Shown: positions 9,518 through 17,058 of the stretch, one piece after another
Numbering within the stretch: position 1 is the first letter of the stretch
Layout: every line of letters starts with the position of its first letter
Assembly: GCA_023415795.1 (NCBI GenBank)
Contig: JAEZJG010000002.1
Coordinates: 30,855 to 94,854 of the forward strand
Source of the DNA: Bacillota bacterium
GTDB taxonomy: Bacteria; Bacillota; Clostridia; Christensenellales; SZUA-584
Direction of reading: 5' to 3'
DNA length: 64,000 nt
The notes under the pieces: model-generated
The model's database searches: none
Told to the model about the DNA's origin: nothing
Seen by the model: only the letters and a program-made list of their open reading frames with translations
Program-made: the position numbers and the translations under genes

Positions 9518-9539
9518 AAAAAAGCCCTCGTAATCGAGG
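9518..9539 (-). terminator. Terminator copy downstream of the HNH gene
   Basis: CCTCG-ATTA-CGAGG followed by GC and six T on the minus strand. It ends transcription of the element's genes before secA and is a duplicate of the tRNA-cluster terminator. Confidence 0.8.
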
Positions 9540-9547
9540 AGCTTCTC

Positions 9548-9587
9548 TGGTGCCGAAGACCGGACTTGAACCGGTACGGTGTTGCCA
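9548..9587 (-). pseudogene. tRNA-Leu 3' fragment (remnant)
   Basis: This stretch equals the distal variable-arm strand, T arm, acceptor 3' strand and CCA of the tRNA-Leu gene at 11116-11202, but the 5' half is missing: upstream is element DNA. It cannot make a tRNA and is the footprint of integration. Confidence 0.9.
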
Positions 9588-9602
9588 GCTATGCCTCCCA
9601 CT

Positions 9603-10082
9603 CTATCTCCTTGCTAGCATTCCTTTTACTTCTTCACATGTATAAGCTTCATCTATACTCTTACTGTGTAAAATCAAATGACAATTGGGGCAAACAGGAA
9701 TCAGATCTCTTATAGGGTTTGAAACATAATCAGGCCCAATCTGCGATAATTGTTTAGTATGATGAATATTAATCTTCTCGCAAAACTGCTCACCATACAT
9801 ACTAAAGTTAAATCCGCATATCTCGCACCTCACATAACCCCCGTTCACTTTTTTATAAAACGAAATGCAGCTTAGCCTATTTATAGAATTTCTTTCGTAC
9901 TTATTCACAATAATCTTTTGCACGGCTCCTTCGGGAAGCCCTAAGACTTGGTCATCTGATATTTCATCTGGTAATTTGTCAAAAACATCATAGGTGTCTT
10001 GTTGTATTATGTTTTGAATACTATCTTTATGGTATAGAACAATCTTCAATTTTTCTTGAACAGGAAAAGTTTTATAACTCAT
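9603..10082 (-). CDS. HNH endonuclease (McrA-like zinc-binding type)
   Basis: The start is the ATG at 10080-10082, which overlaps the upstream stop as ATGA and gives 159 residues; an ATG further upstream would overlap more. The C-terminal half is a zinc-bound HNH nuclease: C86-x2-C89, the histidine pair H107-H108, N122, C131-x2-C134-H135 and H139. The segment EGAVQKIIVNKYERN before it resembles the linker of restriction-type HNH proteins. All metal and catalytic positions are present, so it is likely active on DNA. Target unknown. Codon use is AT-rich, unlike the flanks. Confidence 0.87.
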   Translation of the reverse strand: MSYKTFPVQEKLKIVLYHKDSIQNIIQQDTYDVFDKLPDEISDDQVLGLPEGAVQKIIVNKYERNSINRLSCISFYKKVNGGYVRCEICGFNFSMYGEQFCEKINIHHTKQLSQIGPDYVSNPIRDLIPVCPNCHLILHSKSIDEAYTCEEVKGMLARR

Positions 10083-10984
10083 TGTATGCCTGCGCACTTC
10101 TTGCATACGATCCACATATCCCCACCATCATAATATTGTTTAACTACCCAATATCCGATTGTACCTTCATATTTATCACCACATTCGGGACAACGCATAA
10201 ATGTTTTTCTATGTGAATCAATTATGTCTTTTCTTTTAAAGCTTTCTTTTCTTATACCATTTCTAATTAAATCCTCTTTCATCTTAATTATTGTGCGATT
10301 TCCGAGTAAATCAAAATCATTTACATACTTATTTTTTACGAGTTTTTCAACTATTTTGCTAATTCTATCACTAACAAATATACTCTTTTTTTCTATATTA
10401 AAAGATTTCTTTTCCAAGCTATAATTGTTGATCGAACATTTTTTTAATTCTTCATATTTAATCTTATTCTCATATAACATTTCAAATATAAATAACTCGA
10501 AATATTTCTCATTACTTAAGCAGTGATGCCTCAAATCCTCAATCTCTTTCGAATTTAGCGGCATTGAACTATTATCCATATTATCTGAAATGTCAGCCTT
10601 GTTAATTTCAAATTCATCTATTATTTCGTTTTTATTGTATCTATTTAAAAAGTCAGTAATATAGTTAATTCTATTTTTTGTATTTGTCTTTTTCTCTTTT
10701 TCATAATAATAATTAATATATTCATTAAATTTATTTTGATCTATATTGGGTAATTCTTCATCTGTCTTTATGAGGAAATCTATAATTTTTGATCGCCTAA
10801 CCTTATAACTCTGCAATTCGTTATCATCAGTTACATTTGACATCATAAGATCATGATATTTAATAAAAAATAACCGATTAGTCTCATTTATTTCTTTAAT
10901 GTTTTCTATTGTTCCTGAATTTGATACTCTTTTATTATTAAATACTTCTTTCTCTAATTTCTTATAAACATCAATCCAAACCAT
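10079..10984 (-). CDS. Tyrosine-recombinase-like protein with lost active site and C-terminal zinc ribbon
   Basis: A 301-residue lysine- and asparagine-rich protein. Residues about 55-125 resemble the SAM-like core-binding domain of integrases. Residues 141-262 follow the catalytic-domain pattern, but at the GLRxxEL position it has KIKYEEL (Arg replaced by Lys176) and at HxLRHTF it has DSHRKTF (only Arg259 kept). The final part, where the H/W box and tyrosine would be, is instead C265-x2-C268...C294-x2-C297. I infer a DNA-binding protein no longer able to recombine. It is coupled to the HNH gene by ATGA. The fold assignment is by eye only. Confidence 0.6.
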   Translation of the reverse strand: MVWIDVYKKLEKEVFNNKRVSNSGTIENIKEINETNRLFFIKYHDLMMSNVTDDNELQSYKVRRSKIIDFLIKTDEELPNIDQNKFNEYINYYYEKEKKTNTKNRINYITDFLNRYNKNEIIDEFEINKADISDNMDNSSMPLNSKEIEDLRHHCLSNEKYFELFIFEMLYENKIKYEELKKCSINNYSLEKKSFNIEKKSIFVSDRISKIVEKLVKNKYVNDFDLLGNRTIIKMKEDLIRNGIRKESFKRKDIIDSHRKTFMRCPECGDKYEGTIGYWVVKQYYDGGDMWIVCKKCAGIQ

Positions 10985-11014
10985 CTTAGCCTCACAAATT
11001 ATATTTCACATATT

Positions 11015-11043
11015 ACCATACCTATAAGTGTATATTTTGTCAA
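11015..11043 (-). promoter_or_regulatory. Promoter of the element's two-gene operon
   Basis: TTGACA (11038-11043), 17-base spacer, TATGGT (11015-11020) on the minus strand, inside the element and 30 bases before the first gene. The cassette therefore does not depend on tRNA readthrough. Confidence 0.6.
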
Positions 11044-11081
11044 GAATGAGGTGTTATTCATTTAGTACTCCAGTTATAAAC

Positions 11082-11155
11082 AAACAAAAAAGCCCTCGTA
11101 ATCGAGGAGCTTCTCTGGTGCCGAAGACCGGACTTGAACCGGTACGGTGTTGCCA
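11082..11155 (-). repeat. Direct repeat, tRNA-side copy (inside intact tRNA-Leu)
   Basis: Identical to 9514-9587 over 74 bases. It covers the 3' part of the intact tRNA-Leu gene plus its terminator, so the element supplies or restores a functional 3' end. Confidence 0.95.
11086..11107 (-). terminator. Intrinsic terminator of the tRNA cluster
   Basis: CCTCG-ATTA-CGAGG stem, then GC and six T, starting 8 bases beyond the tRNA-Leu CCA. It forms part of the 74-bp repeat. Confidence 0.85.
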
Positions 11156-11202
11156 CCGCGGGATTTTAAGTCCCGTGCGTCTGCCGATTCCGCCACTTCG
11201 GC
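11116..11202 (-). tRNA. tRNA-Leu (anticodon TAA)
   Basis: An 87-nt class II tRNA with encoded CCA. Acceptor GCCGAAG pairs with CTTCGGC, discriminator A. The anticodon stem CGGGA/TCCCG holds the loop CTTAAAA (TAA). A long variable arm (CGGTGGCAACACCG) and T loop GTTCAAGTC are present. It is the last gene of the cluster and the integration target. Confidence 0.97.
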
Positions 11203-11242
11203 ATGGCACTCCCAAAAGCGTTTGCTTTGGAAAAACTGATAT

Positions 11243-11276
11243 AATTTCGGGCTCCTGTCTCCAGAAGCCCGAAATT
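11243..11276 (-). repeat. Hairpin between tRNA-Cys and tRNA-Leu
   Basis: A perfect 11-bp inverted repeat (AATTTCGGGCT / AGCCCGAAATT) with a 12-base loop, 6 bases beyond the tRNA-Cys CCA. No T-run follows on either strand, so it is probably not a simple terminator; it could be a processing or stability element in the tRNA precursor. Confidence 0.7.
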
Positions 11277-11282
11277 GTTGAC

Positions 11283-11357
11283 TGGAGGCGCCACCCGGAT
11301 TTGAACCGGGGCATAAGGGTTTTGCAGACCCGTGCCTTACCACTTGGCTATGGCGCC
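11283..11357 (-). tRNA. tRNA-Cys (anticodon GCA)
   Basis: A 75-nt tRNA with encoded CCA. Acceptor GGCGCCA/TGGCGCC, loop CTGCAAA in stem GGGT/ACCC (anticodon GCA), and the U discriminator base that marks tRNA-Cys. Confidence 0.96.
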
Positions 11358-11400
11358 ATATTTGCCTGACACATACACTATATGCTAGGTTAGTCATTTT

Positions 11401-11435
11401 TATCCCCCCGGCCAACGGTTTGGCTCGGGGGGATA
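11401..11435 (-). repeat. Strong GC hairpin between tRNA-Gly and tRNA-Cys
   Basis: TATCCCCCCG-GCCAA, 4-base loop, TTGGC-(one bulged base)-CGGGGGGATA: fifteen base pairs starting directly after the tRNA-Gly CCA. No T-run follows on either strand. Confidence 0.75.
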
Positions 11436-11436
11436 A

Positions 11437-11511
11437 TGGAGCGGAAGACGGGATTCGAACCCGCGACTTCGACCTTGGCAAGGTCGCACTCTACCACTGA
11501 GTCACTCCCGC
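11437..11511 (-). tRNA. tRNA-Gly (anticodon GCC)
   Basis: A 75-nt tRNA with encoded CCA. Acceptor GCGGGAG (paired with CTTCCGC, one G-T), anticodon stem CGACC/GGTCG, loop TTGCCAA (GCC), discriminator T. Confidence 0.96.
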
Positions 11512-11543
11512 AAGAGTATGCGTTCTTCGTTTGAAGCCGATAT

Positions 11544-11620
11544 TGGCGACCCGGAAGGGACTCGAACCCTCGACCTCTAGCGTGACAGGCTAGCGTTCTA
11601 ACCATCTGAACTACCGGGCC
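11544..11620 (-). tRNA. tRNA-Asp (anticodon GTC)
   Basis: A 77-nt tRNA with encoded CCA. Acceptor GGCCCGG/CCGGGTC, anticodon stem CTAGC/GCTAG with loop CTGTCAC (GTC), discriminator G as expected for aspartate. Confidence 0.96.
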
Positions 11621-11624
11621 AATA

Positions 11625-11700
11625 TGGTGGGAACAGTTGGGCTCGAACCAACGACCCTCTGCTTGTAAGGCAGATGCTCTCCCAGCTGAGCTATGCTCCC
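11625..11700 (-). tRNA. tRNA-Val (anticodon TAC)
   Basis: A 76-nt tRNA with encoded CCA. Acceptor GGGAGCA/TGTTCCC, anticodon stem TCTGC/GCAGA with loop CTTACAA (TAC), discriminator A. It is first in the cluster and only 4 bases from tRNA-Asp. Confidence 0.96.
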
Positions 11701-11732
11701 ATAACGCTCGGCGTAAACGAGAACGCTGCGAT

Positions 11733-11761
11733 ATTGTATAATACACATGTGTCCCTGTCAA
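11733..11761 (-). promoter_or_regulatory. Sigma-A promoter of the tRNA cluster
   Basis: TTGACA (11756-11761), 17-base spacer, TACAAT (11733-11738) on the minus strand, about 30 bases before tRNA-Val. The remaining 82 bases up to hisIE hold only a weak AGAGC/GCTCT stem with T-rich flank as a possible his-operon terminator. Confidence 0.75.
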
Positions 11762-11843
11762 AACCAAAAGAGCGCGATTATTTATAATTAATTAACTATT
11801 GCTCTCTATATATCTCTTTTCCTCCGAAAAGCTGGTATTATCG

Positions 11844-12458
11844 CTATCTTCTTTTCTCTAACTCAGCAAAAACCTCGGCGGGCTTTAATCCCCGTTCACT
11901 CAGCATCACCAGCAGGTGATAGAGCAGATCGGCGGATTCCAGCCGTATCTCATCGGGCGCGGCATTCTTCGCAGCGATGATGACTTCGGCGGATTCTTCC
12001 CCCACCTTCTTCAATATCTTGTCAATGCCTTTGGTGAAAAGGTAGTTGGTATACGAGCCCTCTATGGGGTTTGCCTTGCGGTCTTCGATGACGGCAAACA
12101 GCTCGTCTATGATCCCATATCCGCCCGAATAAACCCCGTCGCCATACAAAGACTCGAAGAAGCACGAATAGCGCCCCGTATGGCACGCAGAGCCCTCCTG
12201 AGACACCAGCGCAAGCAGAGTATCACCATCGCAATCCGCTTTCAGCTCGTGCAGCTTCTGTGTGTGCCCGGAGGTCTCGCCCTTGCGCCACAACTGCTGA
12301 CGGCTGCGTGAGTAATACCACATGTCGCCTGACTCCAGCGTTTTTTGCAGAGACTCGGCGTTCATATATGCCACCATCAGTACGGCATGCGTTTTGATGT
12401 CCTGCGTGACCACCGGCACTAGGCCTTTATCGTCAAACTTTACCTGATTGATATCCAT
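11844..12458 (-). CDS. hisIE: Bifunctional phosphoribosyl-AMP cyclohydrolase / phosphoribosyl-ATP pyrophosphatase
   Basis: A 204-residue fusion. The N-terminal HisI half has [14 protein letters not shown] and the zinc and catalytic cysteines in [10 protein letters not shown] and [12 protein letters not shown]. The C-terminal HisE half has [16 protein letters not shown], the MazG-like metal site. It carries out steps two and three of histidine synthesis, pyrophosphate removal and ring opening. It ends the operon, 10 bases after hisF. Confidence 0.96.
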   Translation of the reverse strand: MDINQVKFDDKGLVPVVTQDIKTHAVLMVAYMNAESLQKTLESGDMWYYSRSRQQLWRKGETSGHTQKLHELKADCDGDTLLALVSQEGSACHTGRYSCFFESLYGDGVYSGGYGIIDELFAVIEDRKANPIEGSYTNYLFTKGIDKILKKVGEESAEVIIAAKNAAPDEIRLESADLLYHLLVMLSERGLKPAEVFAELEKRR

Positions 12459-12468
12459 AATTACTCCG

Positions 12469-13230
12469 TTACATCCTCACCGGTATGTTTTGTTGTTTGA
12501 AATATTCCTTCACTTCGTGTACCGTCATCTCGCCGTAGTGGAACAGCGACGCCACCAGCACCGCATCCGCACCCGCGTCCTGCAGCACATCCCTGAAATG
12601 CTCCATCTTTCCCGCGCCGCCCGACGCAATCACGGGAATGCGCACCGCATCCGCTATTGCCTTGGTGATGCCGAGGTCATAGCCATCCTTGGTTCCGTCG
12701 GCGTCCATGCTGGTTAGCAGTATCTCTCCCGCCCCCAGCCGTTCCGCTTCAAGTGCCCATTCCAGCGCATCGTGCCCCGTGTTCACACGTCCGCCGTTCA
12801 GGTATACATCCCAGCCGCTGCCGTCTGGGCGTGCTTTGACGTCTATCGCGCACACCACGCACTGGCTGCCGAACTTTTCCGCCGCTTCGCTGATCAGTGT
12901 GGGATTCTTGAGCGCCGACGAGTTGACGGATATTTTGTCCGCGCCGCGGCACAGCAGCTCGCGAAAATCGTTCACCGAGCGGATGCCGCCGCCCACCGTG
13001 AGCGGTATAAATACCTCCTCCGCCGTACGCGCCACCACATCCACCATCGTGCACCGCTCGTCGGACGAGGCGGTGATGTCGAGAAACACCAGCTCATCCG
13101 CCCCCGCTTTGTTGAAGAACTTCGCCATCTCGACGGGGTCTCCCGCGTCGCGTATATCCACAAAGTTAACCCCCTTGACGACGCGCCCCGCGTGTACATC
13201 CAAACAGGGTATAATCCTCTTGGTCAGCAT
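12469..13230 (-). CDS. hisF: Imidazole glycerol phosphate synthase cyclase subunit
   Basis: A 253-residue TIM barrel starting [23 protein letters not shown], with the catalytic aspartates in PCLDV and [10 protein letters not shown] and phosphate loops TVGGGI and IASGGAG. HisF joins PRFAR with ammonia from HisH to give IGP and AICAR. It overlaps hisA by 7 bases. An adjacent hisH supports the two-subunit enzyme. Confidence 0.97.
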   Translation of the reverse strand: MLTKRIIPCLDVHAGRVVKGVNFVDIRDAGDPVEMAKFFNKAGADELVFLDITASSDERCTMVDVVARTAEEVFIPLTVGGGIRSVNDFRELLCRGADKISVNSSALKNPTLISEAAEKFGSQCVVCAIDVKARPDGSGWDVYLNGGRVNTGHDALEWALEAERLGAGEILLTSMDADGTKDGYDLGITKAIADAVRIPVIASGGAGKMEHFRDVLQDAGADAVLVASLFHYGEMTVHEVKEYFKQQNIPVRM

Positions 13231-13943
13231 ATGCCCTCCCCCATGTTGATGGCGTCGTCCAGACGGATGGTGCCCGCGTACAGCGCCTTGCCGATGATGA
13301 CGCCCTCCGCGCCTGTGCTCAGTATCTGCTTCACATCGTCCGGCACGCTCATGCCACCCGAAGCGATAATGTCCATGCCGGTTGCTTCCACCAGCTTTCG
13401 CACCCCCGCCACATTGGGGCCTGTCATCATGCCATCCCGCGATATGTCGGTATATATCACCGTGGTGATGCCCAGCTCCTTCATCCGCAGCGACAGCTGC
13501 ACCGGGTCTTCACCCGAATCGGATGCCCAGCCGCGCGTGGCGACACGTCCGTCCTTCGCATCAATTCCCGCCACAACGCGCCCCGGATACTTCATTGCCG
13601 CTTCCGCGACCAGCGCCGGATTCTCAATCGCGGCTGTGCCAATGATGACGCGCTGCAAGCCGAGCTCCAGCCGTTCATCAATATCTTCCAGTGTGCGCAC
13701 GCCGCCGCCCAGCTGTACGGGAATGCTGACGCTTTTCAATATGCGCGCCACTGTGTCCCGATTGCAGAATGTACCCGCAAAAGCCGCGTCCAGATCCACC
13801 ACGTGCAGGTATTTCGCGCCCTGCCGCTGCCACTGCGCCGCAATCTCCGCCGGATCACCGTATTCCGTCGCCTGCTCCATATCGCCCATTTTCAGACGCA
13901 CACAAACACCGTTCTTCAAATCGATTGCCGGGTATATATTCAT
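13224..13943 (-). CDS. hisA: ProFAR isomerase
   Basis: A 239-residue TIM barrel paralogous to HisF, starting [17 protein letters not shown], with [12 protein letters not shown] and IIASGGMSV phosphate-binding loops and the second acid in [10 protein letters not shown]. It isomerises ProFAR to PRFAR by an Amadori rearrangement. The start overlaps the hisH stop (ATGA). The strict hisH-hisA-hisF order makes the assignment firm. Confidence 0.97.
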   Translation of the reverse strand: MNIYPAIDLKNGVCVRLKMGDMEQATEYGDPAEIAAQWQRQGAKYLHVVDLDAAFAGTFCNRDTVARILKSVSIPVQLGGGVRTLEDIDERLELGLQRVIIGTAAIENPALVAEAAMKYPGRVVAGIDAKDGRVATRGWASDSGEDPVQLSLRMKELGITTVIYTDISRDGMMTGPNVAGVRKLVEATGMDIIASGGMSVPDDVKQILSTGAEGVIIGKALYAGTIRLDDAINMGEGIC

Positions 13944-14539
13944 GACAAGCCTCCGAACCGCCGCAGCATGGCAAGCCCGGTATCGCCGCTCTTCTCCGGG
14001 TGAAACTGCAAACCAAACACGTTATCCTTCTGCACTGCGGCAGTGAAGCGATACCCATAGTCCGCCTCCGCGATGATGTATTCATCCGGCACGCCCGCCG
14101 CGTGGTAGGAATGCACAAAGTATACATACTGACCGTTTCCGGCGTCAAACAGCGCATTATCCCGCGCAGCGAGGTTATTCCAGCCCATGTGCGGCACCTT
14201 AAGCCCCGTCACGTCGAACAGCACCACCTCACCCGGCACCAGTGACAGGCCGGTGTAAACGCCATTCTCGTAGCTTTTATCGAACAGCAGCTGCATACCG
14301 AGGCAGATGCCGAGAAACGGCTTGCCTTTGGCGACCTCGTCCAGCATCGTCTGCTGCATGCCGGACTTCCCTAAACAGTCGATGGCATCCGCAAACGCCC
14401 CGACGCCGGGCAGCACAATGTGTGACGCGTCCAGCAGGTCTTGCTTGCTGTCGGTAATGCGGGCGTCGAAGCCCAGAAATTCAAATGCCTTTTGAACGCT
14501 TCTTAAGTTGCCCATGCCATAGTCGATGATTGCGATCAT
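13940..14539 (-). CDS. hisH: Imidazole glycerol phosphate synthase glutaminase subunit
   Basis: A 199-residue class I glutamine amidotransferase. The nucleophile is C79 (FLGICLGMQLLFD), and the His-Glu pair of the triad is in LQFHPEKSG. It frees ammonia from glutamine and channels it to HisF. It shares one base with the hisB stop, so translation is coupled. Confidence 0.97.
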   Translation of the reverse strand: MIAIIDYGMGNLRSVQKAFEFLGFDARITDSKQDLLDASHIVLPGVGAFADAIDCLGKSGMQQTMLDEVAKGKPFLGICLGMQLLFDKSYENGVYTGLSLVPGEVVLFDVTGLKVPHMGWNNLAARDNALFDAGNGQYVYFVHSYHAAGVPDEYIIAEADYGYRFTAAVQKDNVFGLQFHPEKSGDTGLAMLRRFGGLS

Positions 14540-15123
14540 TACAGAACCCCTTTTGTGGATGGAATGCCGGTGCTGCGCGCGTCCTTCTCCAGCGCGAAGC
14601 GCAACGCACGCCCCGTCGCCTTGAACACCGCTTCGATGATGTGGTGGGTGTTAACGCCGTACAACGCGTTGATGTGCAGCGTCAGCTTCGCCGAGGTTGC
14701 CAGCGCACGGAAAAATTCCTCAAATAGCTGAGACGGAATGCGGCCCACCGTGGCGTCCGGGCAGTCCACGTTATACTGCAAGAACGCACGTCCTGAGAAA
14801 TCGACACTGACAAAGGCAAGCGCCTCGTCCATCGGCACAAACTGCGTGGCATAACGGTTGATGCCCGCCTTATCACCCACAGCCGCTGCCAGCGCCTCGC
14901 CCAGCACAATGCCCGCATCCTCTACCGTGTGGTGTTCATCCACGTGCAGATCGCCCTTGGCCGTCAGAGTCAGGTCAAACAGACCGTGACGCGCGAACAG
15001 ATCCAGCATGTGGTCGAAAAATCCGATGCCGGTGTCAATCTGCCGCTGCCCCGTCCCGTCAATGCCGAGACTGACAGCGATATCCGTCTCACCCGTCTTG
15101 CGGCTTATTTCTGCGTTTCTCAT
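14539..15123 (-). CDS. hisB: Imidazoleglycerol-phosphate dehydratase
   Basis: A 194-residue monofunctional IGPD with both metal-binding motifs, FFDHMLDLFARHG / DEHHTVEDAGI and the later NTHHIIEAVFKA. It dehydrates IGP to imidazole-acetol phosphate using Mn2+. It lacks the histidinol-phosphatase domain of the enterobacterial fusion, so that step must be coded elsewhere. GGAGG precedes the ATG, which overlaps the hisD stop. Confidence 0.97.
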   Translation of the reverse strand: MRNAEISRKTGETDIAVSLGIDGTGQRQIDTGIGFFDHMLDLFARHGLFDLTLTAKGDLHVDEHHTVEDAGIVLGEALAAAVGDKAGINRYATQFVPMDEALAFVSVDFSGRAFLQYNVDCPDATVGRIPSQLFEEFFRALATSAKLTLHINALYGVNTHHIIEAVFKATGRALRFALEKDARSTGIPSTKGVL

Positions 15124-16412
15124 GGCAACTCCTCCGTATCAAAGCGTATGGTAGCGCTCTTGGCGTGCGCGGTTAAGCCCTCAGCCTCCGCGAACAGTTT
15201 GATGTCATTATAGCACGACTCCAGTGCCTCGCGGTCATAGTAAATGTAATTTGTCGTCTTCACAAAATCGTCCACCGACAACGGCGACGAGAACCGCGCT
15301 GTGCCCGATGTGGGCAGCACGTGGTTGGGCCCTGCGAAGTAGTCTCCCAGCGGCTCCGGCGAATACGCGCCAAGGAACACCGCGCCCGCATTTTTCACCT
15401 TGCTCAGCAGCCGCATGGGCTCCGCCGTCATTATTTCAAGATGCTCCGGTGCGATGGTGTTGGCGATATCTAATGCTTCTTCCAGCGTTTCGGTTACAAT
15501 GATGGTGCCAAAGTCCGCAACGGACTGCGCGGCGATCTCGCGCCGAGGCAACAGTGCCAGCTGTTTTTCGATCTGTGCCGCCGCTTTCTCCGCCAGAGCA
15601 GAGCTGGGCGTTAGCAGTATGCTGGCTGCTTTCTCGTCGTGCTCTGCCTGCGACAGGAAGTCCGCCGCTACGTATGCGGGGTTCGCCATATCGTCCGCGA
15701 TGATCAGCACCTCGGAGGGTCCCGCGATCATGTCGATGCCCGCCTCACCGTATATCTCGCGCTTGGCCGCCGCCACATAGGCGTTGCCCGGTCCTGTGAT
15801 AACATCAGCCTTGGGTACAGATTCCGTGCCGTAGGCCAGCGCCGCAATGGCCTGCGCACCGCCGATGCGTAATACAGTGTCCGCACCCGCAAGATCTGCC
15901 GCCACCAGCGTCAGCGGCTCGATGCTGCCGTCGCGACCGGGCGGTGTCACCATGACGATCTCTTCCACGCCCGCAATTTTAGCCGGAATGATGTTCATCA
16001 GCACACTGGAGGGATACGCCGCCTTGCCGCCGGGCACATACACGCCCGCGCGTTGCATCGGCAGCACCAGCCGACCGGTGACTGCTCCGCCCGTCTTGCG
16101 TTCGTAGCCTTCCCGTTTTTGCAGCTCGTGGAACGCGGCGATATTGGCGGCACTCTTCTTCAGCGTTTCCAGCAATGCCTGCGGCACCTTCGTGTAGGCA
16201 GCTTCAATCTCGGCTTTTGTCACGCGTATATTGTCCGGCGTCAGTATAAAGCCGTCAAACCTTGCTGTATATTCGATCAAAGCCTTGTCACCGTTTTGCC
16301 GAATGTCGCTCACAATAGCGCGTACCGACTCCACCACTCGGGGGTCATCCTCGGACTTTCTTTTCAGCCGCGCGATGGCTTCGGCGGCTTCGGATGAGCT
16401 GTATATTCTCAT
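15120..16412 (-). CDS. hisD: Histidinol dehydrogenase
   Basis: The start is taken at 16412 (MRIYSSSEAAEA), eight bases after GGAGG and one base after the hisG stop; an ATG 36 bases upstream would lie in hisG. The 430-residue product has VITGPGNAYVAAAKR (NAD site), IAGPSEVLIIADD, and the zinc/catalytic region QAEHDEKA and IAPEHLEI. It oxidises L-histidinol to histidine in two NAD-dependent steps. Confidence 0.97.
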   Translation of the reverse strand: MRIYSSSEAAEAIARLKRKSEDDPRVVESVRAIVSDIRQNGDKALIEYTARFDGFILTPDNIRVTKAEIEAAYTKVPQALLETLKKSAANIAAFHELQKREGYERKTGGAVTGRLVLPMQRAGVYVPGGKAAYPSSVLMNIIPAKIAGVEEIVMVTPPGRDGSIEPLTLVAADLAGADTVLRIGGAQAIAALAYGTESVPKADVITGPGNAYVAAAKREIYGEAGIDMIAGPSEVLIIADDMANPAYVAADFLSQAEHDEKAASILLTPSSALAEKAAAQIEKQLALLPRREIAAQSVADFGTIIVTETLEEALDIANTIAPEHLEIMTAEPMRLLSKVKNAGAVFLGAYSPEPLGDYFAGPNHVLPTSGTARFSSPLSVDDFVKTTNYIYYDREALESCYNDIKLFAEAEGLTAHAKSATIRFDTEELP

Positions 16413-16413
16413 A

Positions 16414-17049
16414 TCAGCAATCCTCCACGGCTTTGCGGATATTCTCAATCAGCGGCACCAGCACCGATGCTTTTATTTTTAGGCTGGCACGGTTCACCGC
16501 AAGGCGGGCGGACACCTGCGCCACCTCTTCAGTGATGGCAAGGCCGTTTTCCACCAGCGTACGACCGCTTTCCACGATGTCCAGTATCACATCCGACAGC
16601 CCCAGTATCGGCCCCAGTTCCACGCTGCCGTTCAGCTTGATGCACTCGATGGACTCGCCCTTGGACGCGTAATAATTTTTGGCTATCTCCGGATATTTGG
16701 TGGCAACGCGCAGCACAGACGAGGTCAGCGATTTATCCTTACCCCCGTCGTAGCCCGCTACGCACAATCGGCATTTGCCGAACTTTAAATCCGCCATTTC
16801 ATACAGCGGCAAGCCTGCCTCCATCAGAGTATCCTTGCCCACGATGCCGATGTCCGCAACGCCATGATCAACGTAGGTGGGAACATCAATCGGCTTTACC
16901 ATGATGAAGCGAACATCGCCTGTTTTGTCGTAGAATATCAGCTTGCGGGTATCGTTGAACATATCGTCGCACGCGATGCCGCATTGCTCCAATATCACCA
17001 TTGCTTTTTCCGCCAGCCGCCCCTTGGCCAGCGCTATCGTAATCTGCAT
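16414..17049 (-). CDS. hisG: ATP phosphoribosyltransferase, short (HisZ-dependent) form
   Basis: A 211-residue catalytic subunit starting MQITIALAKGRLAEKAM, with the PRPP loop in LGLSDVILDIVESGRTL. It condenses ATP and PRPP, the committed step. It lacks the C-terminal ACT-like regulatory domain of the long form and so needs HisZ, encoded just upstream, for activity and histidine feedback. Confidence 0.97.
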   Translation of the reverse strand: MQITIALAKGRLAEKAMVILEQCGIACDDMFNDTRKLIFYDKTGDVRFIMVKPIDVPTYVDHGVADIGIVGKDTLMEAGLPLYEMADLKFGKCRLCVAGYDGGKDKSLTSSVLRVATKYPEIAKNYYASKGESIECIKLNGSVELGPILGLSDVILDIVESGRTLVENGLAITEEVAQVSARLAVNRASLKIKASVLVPLIENIRKAVEDC

Positions 17050-17058
17050 ATCGTCTCC

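Larger units (their letters stand above)
9514..9587 (-). repeat. Direct repeat, secA-side copy (remnant att site)
   Basis: Identical over 74 bases to 11082-11155. It contains an intrinsic terminator (9518-9539) and the 3' 40 nucleotides of tRNA-Leu including CCA (9548-9587). Beyond 9587 the two copies diverge at once, which marks the junction of the element. Confidence 0.95.
9514..11155 (-). mobile_element. Small AT-rich integrated element at tRNA-Leu, bounded by 74-bp direct repeats
   Basis: Two identical 74-bp repeats (9514-9587 and 11082-11155) contain the last 40 bases of tRNA-Leu, CCA and the following terminator. The repeat-to-repeat unit is 1,568 bp. The DNA between is strikingly AT-rich (for example only 10 of the 60 bases from 10621 are G or C, against 41 of 60 from 13021) and carries its own promoter and two coupled genes on the minus strand. 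The intact tRNA lies at one end and a 3' remnant at the other, the classic result of integration into a tRNA 3' end. No intact recombinase, relaxase or replication gene is present. Confidence 0.82.

Noticed and set aside
9494..9715. 73-residue plus-strand frame crossing the left repeat
   Set aside because: It runs antisense through the terminator, the tRNA remnant and the end of the HNH gene; no ribosome binding site.
11028..11767. Open frames across the tRNA cluster
   Set aside because: They read through five tRNA genes and have no independent coding support.
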